A DNA stretch of 64,000 nucleotides. Origin: Streptococcus parasanguinis CC87K (GTDB lineage: Bacteria > Bacillota > Bacilli > Lactobacillales > Streptococcaceae). Of the stretch, positions 9,431-17,268 are shown piece after piece. The notes under the pieces are model-generated. The model saw only the letters and a list, made by a program, of their open reading frames with translations, was not told where the DNA came from and did not search any database. Location: the NCBI RefSeq assembly GCF_000507765.1, contig NZ_KI669401.1, positions 744,001 through 808,000 of the forward strand, written 5' to 3'. The position numbers and the translations under genes are program-made. The stretch's first letter is position 1, and each line of letters begins with the position of its first letter.

Positions 9431-9744
9431 TAGCTCAATTCTGCAATGATTTCTTTCAATTGGGCTTTCGTATGAACTCCAGCCACTTGTTTGACAACTT
9501 GTCCATCTTTTTTAAATAGAAGAGTTGGGATCGACATGATACCGAATTGACGCGCTGTATTTGGATTTTCATCGACATCCATCTTACAGATTTTCAAATC
9601 ATCTTCATGTACTTCTTCTGCCAACTGATCCAAGATTGGAGCTTGCATGCGGCATGGGCCACACCAAGTTGCCCAAAAGTCAATCAAGACAAGGCCTTGG
9701 CTGGTTTCTTGTTCAAAAGTTGCATCTGTGATTACGTGTGCCAT
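9430..9744 (-). CDS. trxA: Thioredoxin
   Basis: A 104-residue thioredoxin, the usual length. It is a cytoplasmic disulfide reductant that uses the WCGPC active site near residues 28-32. The conserved cis-proline context MSIPTLLFK is near residue 73. The ribosome site AAGGAGG lies 5-6 nt before the ATG at 9744. It is a minus-strand gene 97 nt downstream of the second Xaa-Pro peptidase gene and converges on amyS through the structured repeat. The link with the peptidases is positional only. Confidence 0.95.
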   Translation of the reverse strand: MAHVITDATFEQETSQGLVLIDFWATWCGPCRMQAPILDQLAEEVHEDDLKICKMDVDENPNTARQFGIMSIPTLLFKKDGQVVKQVAGVHTKAQLKEIIAELS

Positions 9745-9841
9745 ATTTCCTCCTTTTTCAGTAGTGACTACTGATTCTGCATTTCTACTTTTATTTTACA
9801 CTAAAAGATGCCATTTTAGAAATATTTGCTACGGGGACTCC

Positions 9842-12800
9842 TCAGGCATCTTCTCTCTTTTTGCGCCAAAAGATGAGGCTAGAAGCTGTTAGGCTGATCA
9901 CCCCTAAGAGACCCAGAGCATGATCTTTGCTCCCTGTTTGAGGAAGCGTAGGATCTGCCTGTTCTCCTCCTACTGCAGAAGTCGCAACTTGAGGATCTTC
10001 TGCAAATCCTTGTGAAACAAATTGAGGTCCATAAGATACAGCTAGTTTAAGATGAGGGTCCTCTTGTCTTGCTGATCCTGTTTGCATCTGTTCTTCTTTT
10101 TCAGGAAGAGTTTGGCTTGGTTGGACAAAGTATTCTGGAGTTGGAAGCCTATATTCTTCCTTGTAGTGTACTTCTGGAGCGACTAGAGCAGCTCCTTCTA
10201 TTTCTGGCAATTTCGCATAGTCAGTATCTGTTGCACTCGGTACATAGGCTGCCTTTTGGACGCGGGTCTTTTCGACAATTGGAATCGCAGCCTGGATAGA
10301 ATCTGTCTTGAAGGTCACTTCATAGGGATGCTCCACCGTTAAATCAGACGGGTCATAGGTGTTGAAAACAAGCGCTAACTTGTGACCTTTCTTAACCGTA
10401 TAGAGATTTGGTTGGAGATAAACGGTGTAATCGTGGTATTCTCCCACTTTTGGCTCGATGCTAGCTCGTGAGCTTGCTGAATCGTAGCCAGACTTAGGAT
10501 TCGCAAGGTTGATCCAGCCTTTTGCGATCACCTTGTACTTGGTCTTGATGGTTTCGTATTCGGCAACAGATAGGTTGCTTAAATTGCTTCCCATCCAGAA
10601 AGCGTCTGCTGTTTTATCTTGCTTGACGCTACCATTTCCCACCACGTCAAAGTCCTCATCTGCCACATCTACCAAAAGAGCGTTGATTTGGAAATTCTTT
10701 CCTTGACCTTTGGCAAGAGCTGCCTTGAAATGAACGGGGATGTGGCCCTTGATCGTAGTGTCCTCAGTAACATCAGAAACAAAGGTCAGATTGGCCTTAG
10801 AGGAGGCTTTGCTGACTGTTTCATTACGGTTAGCGATCTCCACACCAGCAGCCGCATAATCACTAGAAATGGTTTCTTCTAGCCGTTTCGAGCTTGCATT
10901 CAAGAAGAGACGTTGACTGCTCTTCCAGTTATCATAGCTGGTCCACTTGCTTGGATCATAGTTGTTTTGAGCTAGGACCGCTGGCAAGCTTTCGACGTGA
11001 TTGTCCACTCCATAGAGGTAATGGGTCAGCCAGGTATTGAGCAGGTCATAAAAGTCCTGACCATTGGCAGTGATGCCGTATCCCCGTGACATAGCCGCTG
11101 GATAGACGTGATCTCCTTGGTGGAGATAGAGCTTGACATCTTGTCCTGCTTTCTTGAGGGCATCGTACATGAGTTCAAAGTGTTTGGTCTTAACATTGTC
11201 ATCATTCAAGCCATGGACGATCAGGGCGCTGGTCTTAAGATTTTCTGGATGAAGGGTATAATCCCGCTCCTTCCAGACATCACTGTAGTTGCGATCATGG
11301 GCGTACTGATCCTTGTTCAATTGGTTGATGTAGTTGGAATAATTTTGCCAAATCCCTGCCCAATCATCTTGGTCCAGCATCCGTGTGCTAACGTAGAGGG
11401 AGAGCCATGAAAGGTCACTATAAGGTGCATTACCAAACTGGGTACCTTGGCTATTGAAATAATCATACCAAGAGGCAATCCCTGCTGCTGGAACGATGGT
11501 CTTTAGGCCTTCTACGCCTGTCGCTGCTACACCAAAGGTCGTGGTTCCAGCCCAGGAGAGACCGGTCATTGCGACATTGCCCGTTGCCCAGTCTGCCTTG
11601 ATTTCGACATTGCTAGTCTTATCGGTGTAGGCCTTGCGTTTGCCATTGACCCATTCGATGATATTCTTAAAGGCATTGATTTCGAGATCAGAGCCCGTCG
11701 TGTTAAATCCTTCTGATCCCTTGGTACCAAGTCCAGCGCTGGAGATAAAGGCATAGCCCCTGACCAAGAAATAGTCGTACCAGTTCAGATCTTCGTAGTC
11801 ATAGATATACTCGTAGGGACTGTAGTAATACCAATCCGATGCCTTGGCTTTTTTGGCTGCTTCTACTGTTGTTTCACTGCTTACTGGCTGTCTCTTTGCG
11901 GGTTGGCTGTGCAGTTTCTTCATATCGTAGCTACCATCCGTTGGAAGCCCCAAACTTTCGAGGGTCACGTAGTTTTCATCGAGCGTCCCCGCTACGTAAG
12001 GGCGCGCTTCGAGAATGGCGGCTGCCTTAAAATCGCCTTGCGCGACTGCTTTTGGTAGTTGAACAATGGCTTTGACCAAGTCAGGCTTGCCATCTGCATC
12101 AGTATCGTAGTCCGTTTCGACATAGACTGGGAAGCGCACAATTTGGCTGTCCTCATATTTGTAGTCTTGGTCTTCTTTTTCTCCCGTCGTATAAGGGAAA
12201 ATAGGCTGGGCACGACCATTTAAAAAGAGCGGACGTTTCTTTTCAGCCCGGTAGGCATCGTAGAGTTTCTTAGCTGTTTCATACATCTTGGCCAATTCTG
12301 GCTGACTAACCTTACGGCTTAGATCTTCTGACTTTTCAATCAAGCCTAAACTCTTGGCAAAGCGTTCGCGATCTGCTTGGCTTTGGCCCAATTGGCTAGG
12401 ATCTGTTGCTGCCCATTGAAGCAAGCCATTAACAGCATCTTGGACCGTCAACTCTTTAGAGGCCTGATCCGCTGCAAGGGTGCTACCTGTGACCTTTGCC
12501 AAATCCTGACTTGTTGCCGGAGCTTCTGAAGTAGGAGCGGATTGAGGTCCAGCTTCCCTGTTTGTTGTTGCTGGAGTTGCTACTGGGACCGTAGGCTCAC
12601 TTTGTGCTACACTGTCTTCTCTTGCGTGGGCCGCTTGATTGGCAACTGCCGTCCGATCCAGCGATCCCTCACTCGAGCTTGCTCCTTCTTCACTAGTGGC
12701 AGTACTGGTGTCACTTGCTGTCGGTATTGCTTCAGTAGATGGAGCATGGACCACTTCTGTCGATGGGGCTAACTCTTCCGTTTGCTCGTCTGCTGCTGCT

Positions 12801-12871
12801 ACTTGATGCAAGACCATCGGCGCGATCAGTAAGCTCGATGCGACAATGGAAACCATTGTTTTCTTTTTCAT
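9842..12871 (-). CDS. LPXTG-anchored Xaa-Pro dipeptidyl-peptidase (S15), paralogue 2
   Basis: A surface S15 peptidase of about 1009 residues, strongly similar along its length to the product of 4351-7449. The start is placed at 12871 (MKKKT), with GAGGAG 7 nt upstream. The upstream in-frame ATG at 12901 is rejected because it lies over the promoter. Visible in order: signal peptide, Ser/Thr/Glu-rich spacer to about residue 120, the S15 hydrolase domain with GLSWAG, GLNDDN and HQGDH as the catalytic triad, a DTDADGKPD calcium-loop-like segment, and LPQTG with a hydrophobic helix and RKKRE tail. The pair probably arose by duplication. Differences in the spacer and C-terminal stalk suggest different surface reach or substrates. 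A promoter with an embedded cre-like site is at 12907-12935. Confidence 0.9.
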   Translation of the reverse strand: MKKKTMVSIVASSLLIAPMVLHQVAAADEQTEELAPSTEVVHAPSTEAIPTASDTSTATSEEGASSSEGSLDRTAVANQAAHAREDSVAQSEPTVPVATPATTNREAGPQSAPTSEAPATSQDLAKVTGSTLAADQASKELTVQDAVNGLLQWAATDPSQLGQSQADRERFAKSLGLIEKSEDLSRKVSQPELAKMYETAKKLYDAYRAEKKRPLFLNGRAQPIFPYTTGEKEDQDYKYEDSQIVRFPVYVETDYDTDADGKPDLVKAIVQLPKAVAQGDFKAAAILEARPYVAGTLDENYVTLESLGLPTDGSYDMKKLHSQPAKRQPVSSETTVEAAKKAKASDWYYYSPYEYIYDYEDLNWYDYFLVRGYAFISSAGLGTKGSEGFNTTGSDLEINAFKNIIEWVNGKRKAYTDKTSNVEIKADWATGNVAMTGLSWAGTTTFGVAATGVEGLKTIVPAAGIASWYDYFNSQGTQFGNAPYSDLSWLSLYVSTRMLDQDDWAGIWQNYSNYINQLNKDQYAHDRNYSDVWKERDYTLHPENLKTSALIVHGLNDDNVKTKHFELMYDALKKAGQDVKLYLHQGDHVYPAAMSRGYGITANGQDFYDLLNTWLTHYLYGVDNHVESLPAVLAQNNYDPSKWTSYDNWKSSQRLFLNASSKRLEETISSDYAAAGVEIANRNETVSKASSKANLTFVSDVTEDTTIKGHIPVHFKAALAKGQGKNFQINALLVDVADEDFDVVGNGSVKQDKTADAFWMGSNLSNLSVAEYETIKTKYKVIAKGWINLANPKSGYDSASSRASIEPKVGEYHDYTVYLQPNLYTVKKGHKLALVFNTYDPSDLTVEHPYEVTFKTDSIQAAIPIVEKTRVQKAAYVPSATDTDYAKLPEIEGAALVAPEVHYKEEYRLPTPEYFVQPSQTLPEKEEQMQTGSARQEDPHLKLAVSYGPQFVSQGFAEDPQVATSAVGGEQADPTLPQTGSKDHALGLLGVISLTASSLIFWRKKREDA

Positions 12872-12906
12872 GTCAATCTCCTCACTTTTTGTAATCAACA
12901 CTCCTA

Positions 12907-12935
12907 TTATACTATGTAAGCGTTTTTAGATCAAA
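12907..12935 (-). promoter_or_regulatory. Promoter of the second Xaa-Pro peptidase with internal cre site
   Basis: On the minus strand TTGATC (12930-12935) and TATAAT (12907-12912) are separated by exactly 17 bp. The spacer holds TAAAAACGCTTACA, a near-consensus CcpA cre, at 12916-12929. CcpA bound there would block RNA polymerase, so glucose repression is the inferred control. Confidence 0.7.
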
Positions 12936-12954
12936 TAGATATTCAAATAATCCC

Positions 12955-12982
12955 ACAAAAAACCGAGGCATCAGCCTCGGTT
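12955..12982 (-). terminator. Terminator of the oppA-like gene
   Basis: A 9-bp GC-rich stem (AACCGAGGC with GCCTCGGTT, 4-nt loop) is followed on the minus strand by a run of six T. It lies 8 nt past the oppA-like stop. Confidence 0.85.
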
Positions 12983-12990
12983 ATCGATTC

Positions 12991-14976
12991 TTATTTGACG
13001 TGTTTCTTAAGATCTTCTTGTGCTTTTTTGTTTGACTCTGCTTGTTCTTTTTGCCATTTTTCAAGGGCTTTGTTATAGTCAGCAGTTGTCACAGCTTTAT
13101 CTTGGAGTTTCATTCCTTTGTAGATCACGTGGTCTTTTCCTTTACCACCAGTCCATGCAAATGGAGCTGAGAATGGTTCGATACGTGTTAAGAATGGACG
13201 TCCAGTTGATGAAGAAGTTGGCATAACAAGGGCGCTATCTGTCAACCAAGCTTGCGCTGCCGCATATTTTTCATAGCGTTTGTTGACGTCTTGTGTTTCT
13301 GCACCAGCATCTTTAATCATCTTTTCAAAGTCGTACAGACCAACTTTTTTAGCTGCTTCATTGTTTTCACTTGGGTCAAATCCAAGGAAAGTCTTAGTAT
13401 TTTCACCAGATGAAGCTTTCAAGATATCCATGTAAGTTGATGGGTCTTGGTAGTCAGGGCTCCATCCAACATTATCAGAGAGATCCCAGTCTTCGCCAGC
13501 AGCATTTGGCGCAAAGAGGGTCACATTTTGAAGGTCTTCTTTCGAAAGCATTTGGATATCGATGACGATATTTTCTTTACCAAGTGCTTCTTCAACTGAT
13601 TGTTTGAAGGATTGTACCCGTTGAACTCTTGATGGTGTGGTTTGGTCCACAGGCATATCAATGTGAATTGGGAATTTCACACCTTCTGCTTCCAAGGCAG
13701 TCTTCGCTTTTGCAAACTCTTCCTTCGCTTTCTTAGCATCGAAGAGACCATTTTGACCATCGTCTAGTTTAGTAGATTTCCACTCATCTCCGTAGGTATC
13801 CAATTGAGTTTTCACCATTTCACCAAAGGTCTTGCCATTAGCTTGGACAAATGTTGGTGGAATGTAGAGGTTACGGATGATCTTGCTTGCTCCGTCTTTT
13901 CCGTTCAATTGAGCAGCATACGCTTCACGGTTGAAGGCAAAGCTGATCGCTTGACGGAAGTCCTTGTTCAAGAGAGCTTTCTTAGTAGATTGTTTTTCTT
14001 CATCGGTCTTCTTAGCAGTGTGTTTGTAAGATTGACGGTCGATGTTGGTACCAATAACATAAGATGCTGCGTCTTGAGGAGTGTAGGTGATTTCGTCTTT
14101 GAATTCTTTAGCTTGTTCTGAGTAACCAGATCCAGTAGGGAAGAGTTTTGCCAAGCTAAGAGCATTTTCTCCGAATGATTTGGCCAATTTACTTTGGTCT
14201 TGTCCATCGTAGAATTCCAATTTCACATCTGAGATGTAGACCTTGTCTTTATCCCAGTAGTTTTCATTCTTGGTCATTTCGATAGAAGATTTTGAAGTAA
14301 AGCTCTTCAAGATGTAAGGACCATTGTAAAGAAGGGAGCTAGTATCACTTGCTTGAGCGAATTTATCCCCTTTTGATTTCACAAATTTTTCGTTGACAGG
14401 GAAAGTGATCCCAAGAGTCAATTTAGAGTTCCAGTAAGATTCTGGTTGGTTCAAAGTGATTTGAAGGGTATGATCATCAACTGCTTTTACTCCTACAGCT
14501 GAGAAATCTTTATTTTTACCACTGACGTAGTCATTCAAGCCTTTGATAGAATCTTGGATGATGTAGAGCATTTCTGATTTGTTATCAGCCGCATATTTGA
14601 TCCCTGTGACGAAATCTTTAGCTGTTACATCCGCATACTCTTCGCCTTCTGAATCATACCATTTAGCATCATCACGAAGTTTATAAGTATAAGTCAAGCC
14701 ATCTTGCGAAACTGTCCAATCTTTTGCAAGAGATGGAATCAAGTTCCCGTATTTATCATTTTCAAACAAACCATCAATCAAGTTTCCAGTGATATCGTGG
14801 GTTGCTGCTTTACCAGATGTGATATAGTTTAGGTTTTCTGGCTCAGTCTCATAGACATATGAGAATTTTTGACCGTTGCTTGAGCTAGATGATTTAGAAC
14901 CACCCGAACAAGCTGCTAGGATACCTGCTGAAAGGAGGGCAACTCCCGCAAGTGCAATGACATTTCTTTTTTTCAT
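12991..14976 (-). CDS. Oligopeptide-binding lipoprotein (OppA/AmiA type)
   Basis: A family 5 extracellular solute-binding lipoprotein that captures oligopeptides for an Ami/Opp-type importer. The start is set at 14976 (MKKRNVIALAG), with TAAGGAG 7-8 nt upstream; the longer frame to 15024 runs into the promoter. The signal peptide ends in the lipobox LAAC near residue 23, followed by a Ser/Gly-rich linker. The mature domain is about 635 residues, the normal size. No permease or ATPase genes adjoin it, so it is probably an orphan binding protein feeding an Opp system encoded elsewhere, as known for several streptococcal Ami paralogues. An extended -10 (TGGTATAAT, 15013-15018 on the minus strand) lies upstream. 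Confidence 0.92.
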   Translation of the reverse strand: MKKRNVIALAGVALLSAGILAACSGGSKSSSSSNGQKFSYVYETEPENLNYITSGKAATHDITGNLIDGLFENDKYGNLIPSLAKDWTVSQDGLTYTYKLRDDAKWYDSEGEEYADVTAKDFVTGIKYAADNKSEMLYIIQDSIKGLNDYVSGKNKDFSAVGVKAVDDHTLQITLNQPESYWNSKLTLGITFPVNEKFVKSKGDKFAQASDTSSLLYNGPYILKSFTSKSSIEMTKNENYWDKDKVYISDVKLEFYDGQDQSKLAKSFGENALSLAKLFPTGSGYSEQAKEFKDEITYTPQDAASYVIGTNIDRQSYKHTAKKTDEEKQSTKKALLNKDFRQAISFAFNREAYAAQLNGKDGASKIIRNLYIPPTFVQANGKTFGEMVKTQLDTYGDEWKSTKLDDGQNGLFDAKKAKEEFAKAKTALEAEGVKFPIHIDMPVDQTTPSRVQRVQSFKQSVEEALGKENIVIDIQMLSKEDLQNVTLFAPNAAGEDWDLSDNVGWSPDYQDPSTYMDILKASSGENTKTFLGFDPSENNEAAKKVGLYDFEKMIKDAGAETQDVNKRYEKYAAAQAWLTDSALVMPTSSSTGRPFLTRIEPFSAPFAWTGGKGKDHVIYKGMKLQDKAVTTADYNKALEKWQKEQAESNKKAQEDLKKHVK

Positions 14977-15068
14977 GTAAAACTCCTTAAGAAATTTTAA
15001 GTTTATTTTAAGATTATACCACAAAGATTTTCAGAAGAAAAGGAATTTTCAGAAAATTTTAGTTTATG

Positions 15069-15094
15069 AAAAAACTACTCCGAAGAGTAGTTTT
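15069..15094 (-). terminator. Terminator between the M42 peptidase and oppA-like genes
   Basis: AAAACTACTC and GAGTAGTTTT form a 10-bp stem with a CGAA loop. The minus strand continues with a T-run, so it would end transcription coming from the M42 peptidase gene. Confidence 0.75.
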
Positions 15095-15182
15095 GAATAG
15101 AATCAAATCCTTTTAAAATCAAGTGACATAGTGATACATAATAATTGAAATCATTGATTTTAGATCCAAACAAAAGTATACT

Positions 15183-15319
15183 GAAACTTTCCGCAGTGAG
15201 AAAAGTGCTTGAAACAGTACGTTTCAAGCACTCGGGAGTTTTGAAACCTTAGGTTCAAAACTAAGTCATGGAACTTCGGAGAAGTTCGCTGACGTCCGTA
15301 TTCATCCAAGGAAAGTTTC
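15183..15319. repeat. 137-bp closed multi-hairpin intergenic element
   Basis: The ends are perfect 10-bp inverted repeats, GAAACTTTCC (15183-15192) and GGAAAGTTTC (15310-15319). Inside are three further hairpins: a perfect 12-bp stem at 15204-15232 (AGTGCTTGAAAC arm), an 11-bp stem with one bulge at 15237-15262, and a 7-bp stem at 15271-15287. The layout is a cloverleaf-like closed junction. It could be a MITE-like repeat or a structured RNA. No coding frame fits. It fills most of the 394-bp gap between the M42 peptidase and oppA-like genes. Confidence 0.65.
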
Positions 15320-15370
15320 TAAAATAACTCTCTCTTCAATCTAAACCACTACGTAATATAGTTGTTATTT

Positions 15371-16408
15371 TTAATCTACCAAGTCGCTCTTGAGGTAGGC
15401 ATCGACCATGCGCTCTGTTGCGACTACAGAATCCAAGTGAGTCCGCTCATATGAGTGGCTAGATTCGATCCCTGCTCCAAGAAGGGCATGTTTGACTTCT
15501 GCTCCTGCGCTCATGGCTGCAGAGGCATCTGATCCATAGAAAGGATAGATGTCCAACTTATAAGGGATTTCTTGGGCTTTTGCAAGAGCCACCAAATGCT
15601 GACGGAACTCATAGTGATATGGTCCAGAAGCGTCTTTGACACAGATGGATACCGTGTATTCATCCGTCGCTTGGTCATCTCCCATAGCTCCCATGTCCAC
15701 TGCCAAGTATTCGACCACTTCAGCTGGAATACTAGAATTAGCCCCATGCCCCACTTCTTCAAAGACTGAAAAGGCAAAGGTGGTCGTTACTGGCAATTGG
15801 ATCTTCTCTTCCTTGTACACGCGCAGAAGATTCAAGAGAATCGCCGCACTCACCTTGTCATCTAAGTGACGAGATTTGATAAAGCCGGTGTCTGTCACAA
15901 TGGTCCGGGGATCAAAGCTGACAAAATCACCCACTTCAATGCCAAGGGCAAGGGTTTCTTTTTCATTGGTCACTTTTTCATCCAGACGGACTTCCATATT
16001 GTCCTGGGTCCGCTCGACAGTCCCCGCATCCTTGTAGACATGGCAAGAAGTCTGATGAACCAAAATCGTCCCAGAATGGGTCTTTCCTGTATTAGCCACA
16101 TGGACTGTACAGTTTTCCCCTTCAATCATATTCCAAGGGAAACCACCGATACGGTCCAGCTTGAGTCGACCATCTGCTTTCACAGCGCGGACAATAGCCC
16201 CCAAGGTATCCACATGGGCTGTGACGTAGCGTTGTTTGTCTGTGATCACACCAGGTACGGTCACATTCACGCCACCCTTAGCAGTCCGAGTTACTTCGTA
16301 CCCGAAGTCTTCAATGGTTTTGACCAAGTAGTCTGCGATCTCACGTGTATAACCGGTCGGGGAAGGAATGGCTGTCAATTCCTGCAAATAAGTCACTGTC
16401 TGATTCAT
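15371..16408 (-). CDS. M42 family metallo-aminopeptidase
   Basis: A 345-residue cytoplasmic M42 (glutamyl aminopeptidase/FrvX-like) enzyme that removes N-terminal residues from peptides. Visible metal and catalytic motifs are AHVDTLG near residue 69, RHLDDKVSA near 180, FEEVGHGA near 213 and VDMGA near 235, with a late HLD in ERTHLD near 322. The length is normal for the family. It sits among peptidase and peptide-uptake genes and plausibly processes imported oligopeptides. It differs from the classic streptococcal PepA N-terminus, so I leave the symbol blank. Confidence 0.88.
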   Translation of the reverse strand: MNQTVTYLQELTAIPSPTGYTREIADYLVKTIEDFGYEVTRTAKGGVNVTVPGVITDKQRYVTAHVDTLGAIVRAVKADGRLKLDRIGGFPWNMIEGENCTVHVANTGKTHSGTILVHQTSCHVYKDAGTVERTQDNMEVRLDEKVTNEKETLALGIEVGDFVSFDPRTIVTDTGFIKSRHLDDKVSAAILLNLLRVYKEEKIQLPVTTTFAFSVFEEVGHGANSSIPAEVVEYLAVDMGAMGDDQATDEYTVSICVKDASGPYHYEFRQHLVALAKAQEIPYKLDIYPFYGSDASAAMSAGAEVKHALLGAGIESSHSYERTHLDSVVATERMVDAYLKSDLVD

Positions 16409-16471
16409 AATGCCTCCAAATGTGTTTTTCTTTATTCTAGCATGAAATAGGTGGAATAGCTAGAGGAGAGG

Positions 16472-16990
16472 TTACAGGGTGGCGTTTTTCAACTCTTCCC
16501 GCACTTGCATTAGGAGAAGGCCTAGCTTGTTTTTCCCAGAGCCATCTCCCCCATCAGACCAGTAAGCGTCGTTTCGCGTATGTTCGATGAGGATGGCATC
16601 TCCTGTCGCCATCAATTCTTTAGCAATGTCTGGATTCTGACTAAATTTCATTCGAAGGGCCTGAAGCATCACCTCATCTTTGACCTCTTCCCAATCTGGT
16701 CTCAAGGGATTTTGTCGATTGCGTCCCTCTAAAGCAGCATCCATTGGAGATGCTATCTGTCGAATTTCCTCTTTAATTTGGGGTACTAATACAGTATCTG
16801 ATGACAAAATGCTGGCTTTATCTTCTGCTTGTTTATCCTCTACAAGTTTAGCTGCAGCCAATTCAATCTCTTTGCGACTTTGTTTAGCAGTAGAATGTTG
16901 ACCAGCAGTATATCCCATCATGAGAATAAAGCTAGTTGCAGCTACTGTTCCAACACTAATTAAGGCTTTAGTTTTGACTTTATTTAACAT
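16472..16990 (-). CDS. Membrane-anchored protein with the C-terminal half of a NADAR domain
   Basis: A 172-residue protein. Residues about 9-28 form one hydrophobic segment (a signal anchor), followed by a charged, probably helical linker to about residue 65. From about residue 70 the sequence follows the C-terminal half of NADAR/YbiA (COG3236) proteins: RPDWEEVKDEVM, ALRMKFSQNPDIAKELMATGD, and GDGSGKNKLGLLLMQVREEL. The N-terminal half of that fold, about 80 residues, is missing and is replaced by the anchor. It may therefore be a truncated or repurposed gene. The ribosome site AGAAGG lies 6 nt before the ATG. NADAR proteins act on NAD- or ADP-ribose-related N-glycosides; activity of this half domain is doubtful. 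Confidence 0.65.
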   Translation of the reverse strand: MLNKVKTKALISVGTVAATSFILMMGYTAGQHSTAKQSRKEIELAAAKLVEDKQAEDKASILSSDTVLVPQIKEEIRQIASPMDAALEGRNRQNPLRPDWEEVKDEVMLQALRMKFSQNPDIAKELMATGDAILIEHTRNDAYWSDGGDGSGKNKLGLLLMQVREELKNATL

Positions 16991-17017
16991 CTTAGACCTT
17001 CTTTCTATAAAAACTAA

Positions 17018-17041
17018 GTCAAGAATACCAGATAAAGCTTG
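17018..17041 (+). repeat. 24-bp direct repeat, left copy
   Basis: This matches 23111-23134 at 23 of 24 positions; the shared core is ATACCAGATAAAGCTTG. The similarity continues weakly for about 25 bp and each copy is followed by a short CGAA-loop hairpin. On the minus strand it contains TCTGGTATTCT, an extended -10 form, so it may be the promoter of the NADAR-like gene. The two copies bracket the two-component/BceAB/lanA block. Confidence 0.6.
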
Positions 17042-17060
17042 AAAAAAGTATCACAGAAGT

Positions 17061-17082
17061 AAAAATGCCACCCGAAGGTGGC
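17061..17082 (-). terminator. Terminator downstream of the short ORF
   Basis: GCCACC and GGTGGC with a 4-nt loop form a stable stem. The minus strand then reads ATTTTTAC. It would end transcripts from the short ORF and the response regulator operon before the NADAR-like gene. Confidence 0.65.
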
Positions 17083-17124
17083 CAATATAACTTACAAAAT
17101 TAGTAATCCGTCTGATAAATTTTT

Positions 17125-17157
17125 TTATACAAACCATTTTTCAGATATCATAGACAT
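17125..17157 (-). CDS. Possible 10-residue peptide (MSMISEKWFV)
   Basis: A perfect AAGGAGG (17166-17172) lies 8 nt before an ATG that opens a 10-codon frame ending in TAA. The frame would continue for ten more codons (KNLSDGLLIL) if that stop were read through or is a recent mutation. A copy of the activator-like motif shared with bceA and the second lanA gene lies 53 nt upstream, with a -10 (TAATCT) at the same 21-nt spacing. So a regulated transcript is likely. Whether the product is a peptide signal, the remnant of a precursor, or just a leader is open. Confidence 0.35.
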   Translation of the reverse strand: MSMISEKWFV

Positions 17158-17182
17158 AATGATTTCCTCCTTAATTACTAAT

Positions 17183-17226
17183 AGATTATCAAATTTACTG
17201 TTTATTAGAATGAGTAATATGTGCAA
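17183..17226 (-). promoter_or_regulatory. Activator-type promoter, copy b
   Basis: The minus strand has TTGCAC-ATAT-TACTCAT (17210-17226), then 21 nt, then TAATCT as -10 (17183-17188). There is no recognisable -35 box. The same arrangement occurs at 22297-22340 and 23019-23062. Confidence 0.6.
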
Positions 17227-17268
17227 TTTTTGTAAATAAATTAAAAAAGCTGCATCTTCTGCAACTTT

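Noticed and set aside
15183..15319. tRNA at the cloverleaf-like element
   Set aside because: It has four stems but no T-loop or anticodon-loop consensus, and it is 137 bp long.
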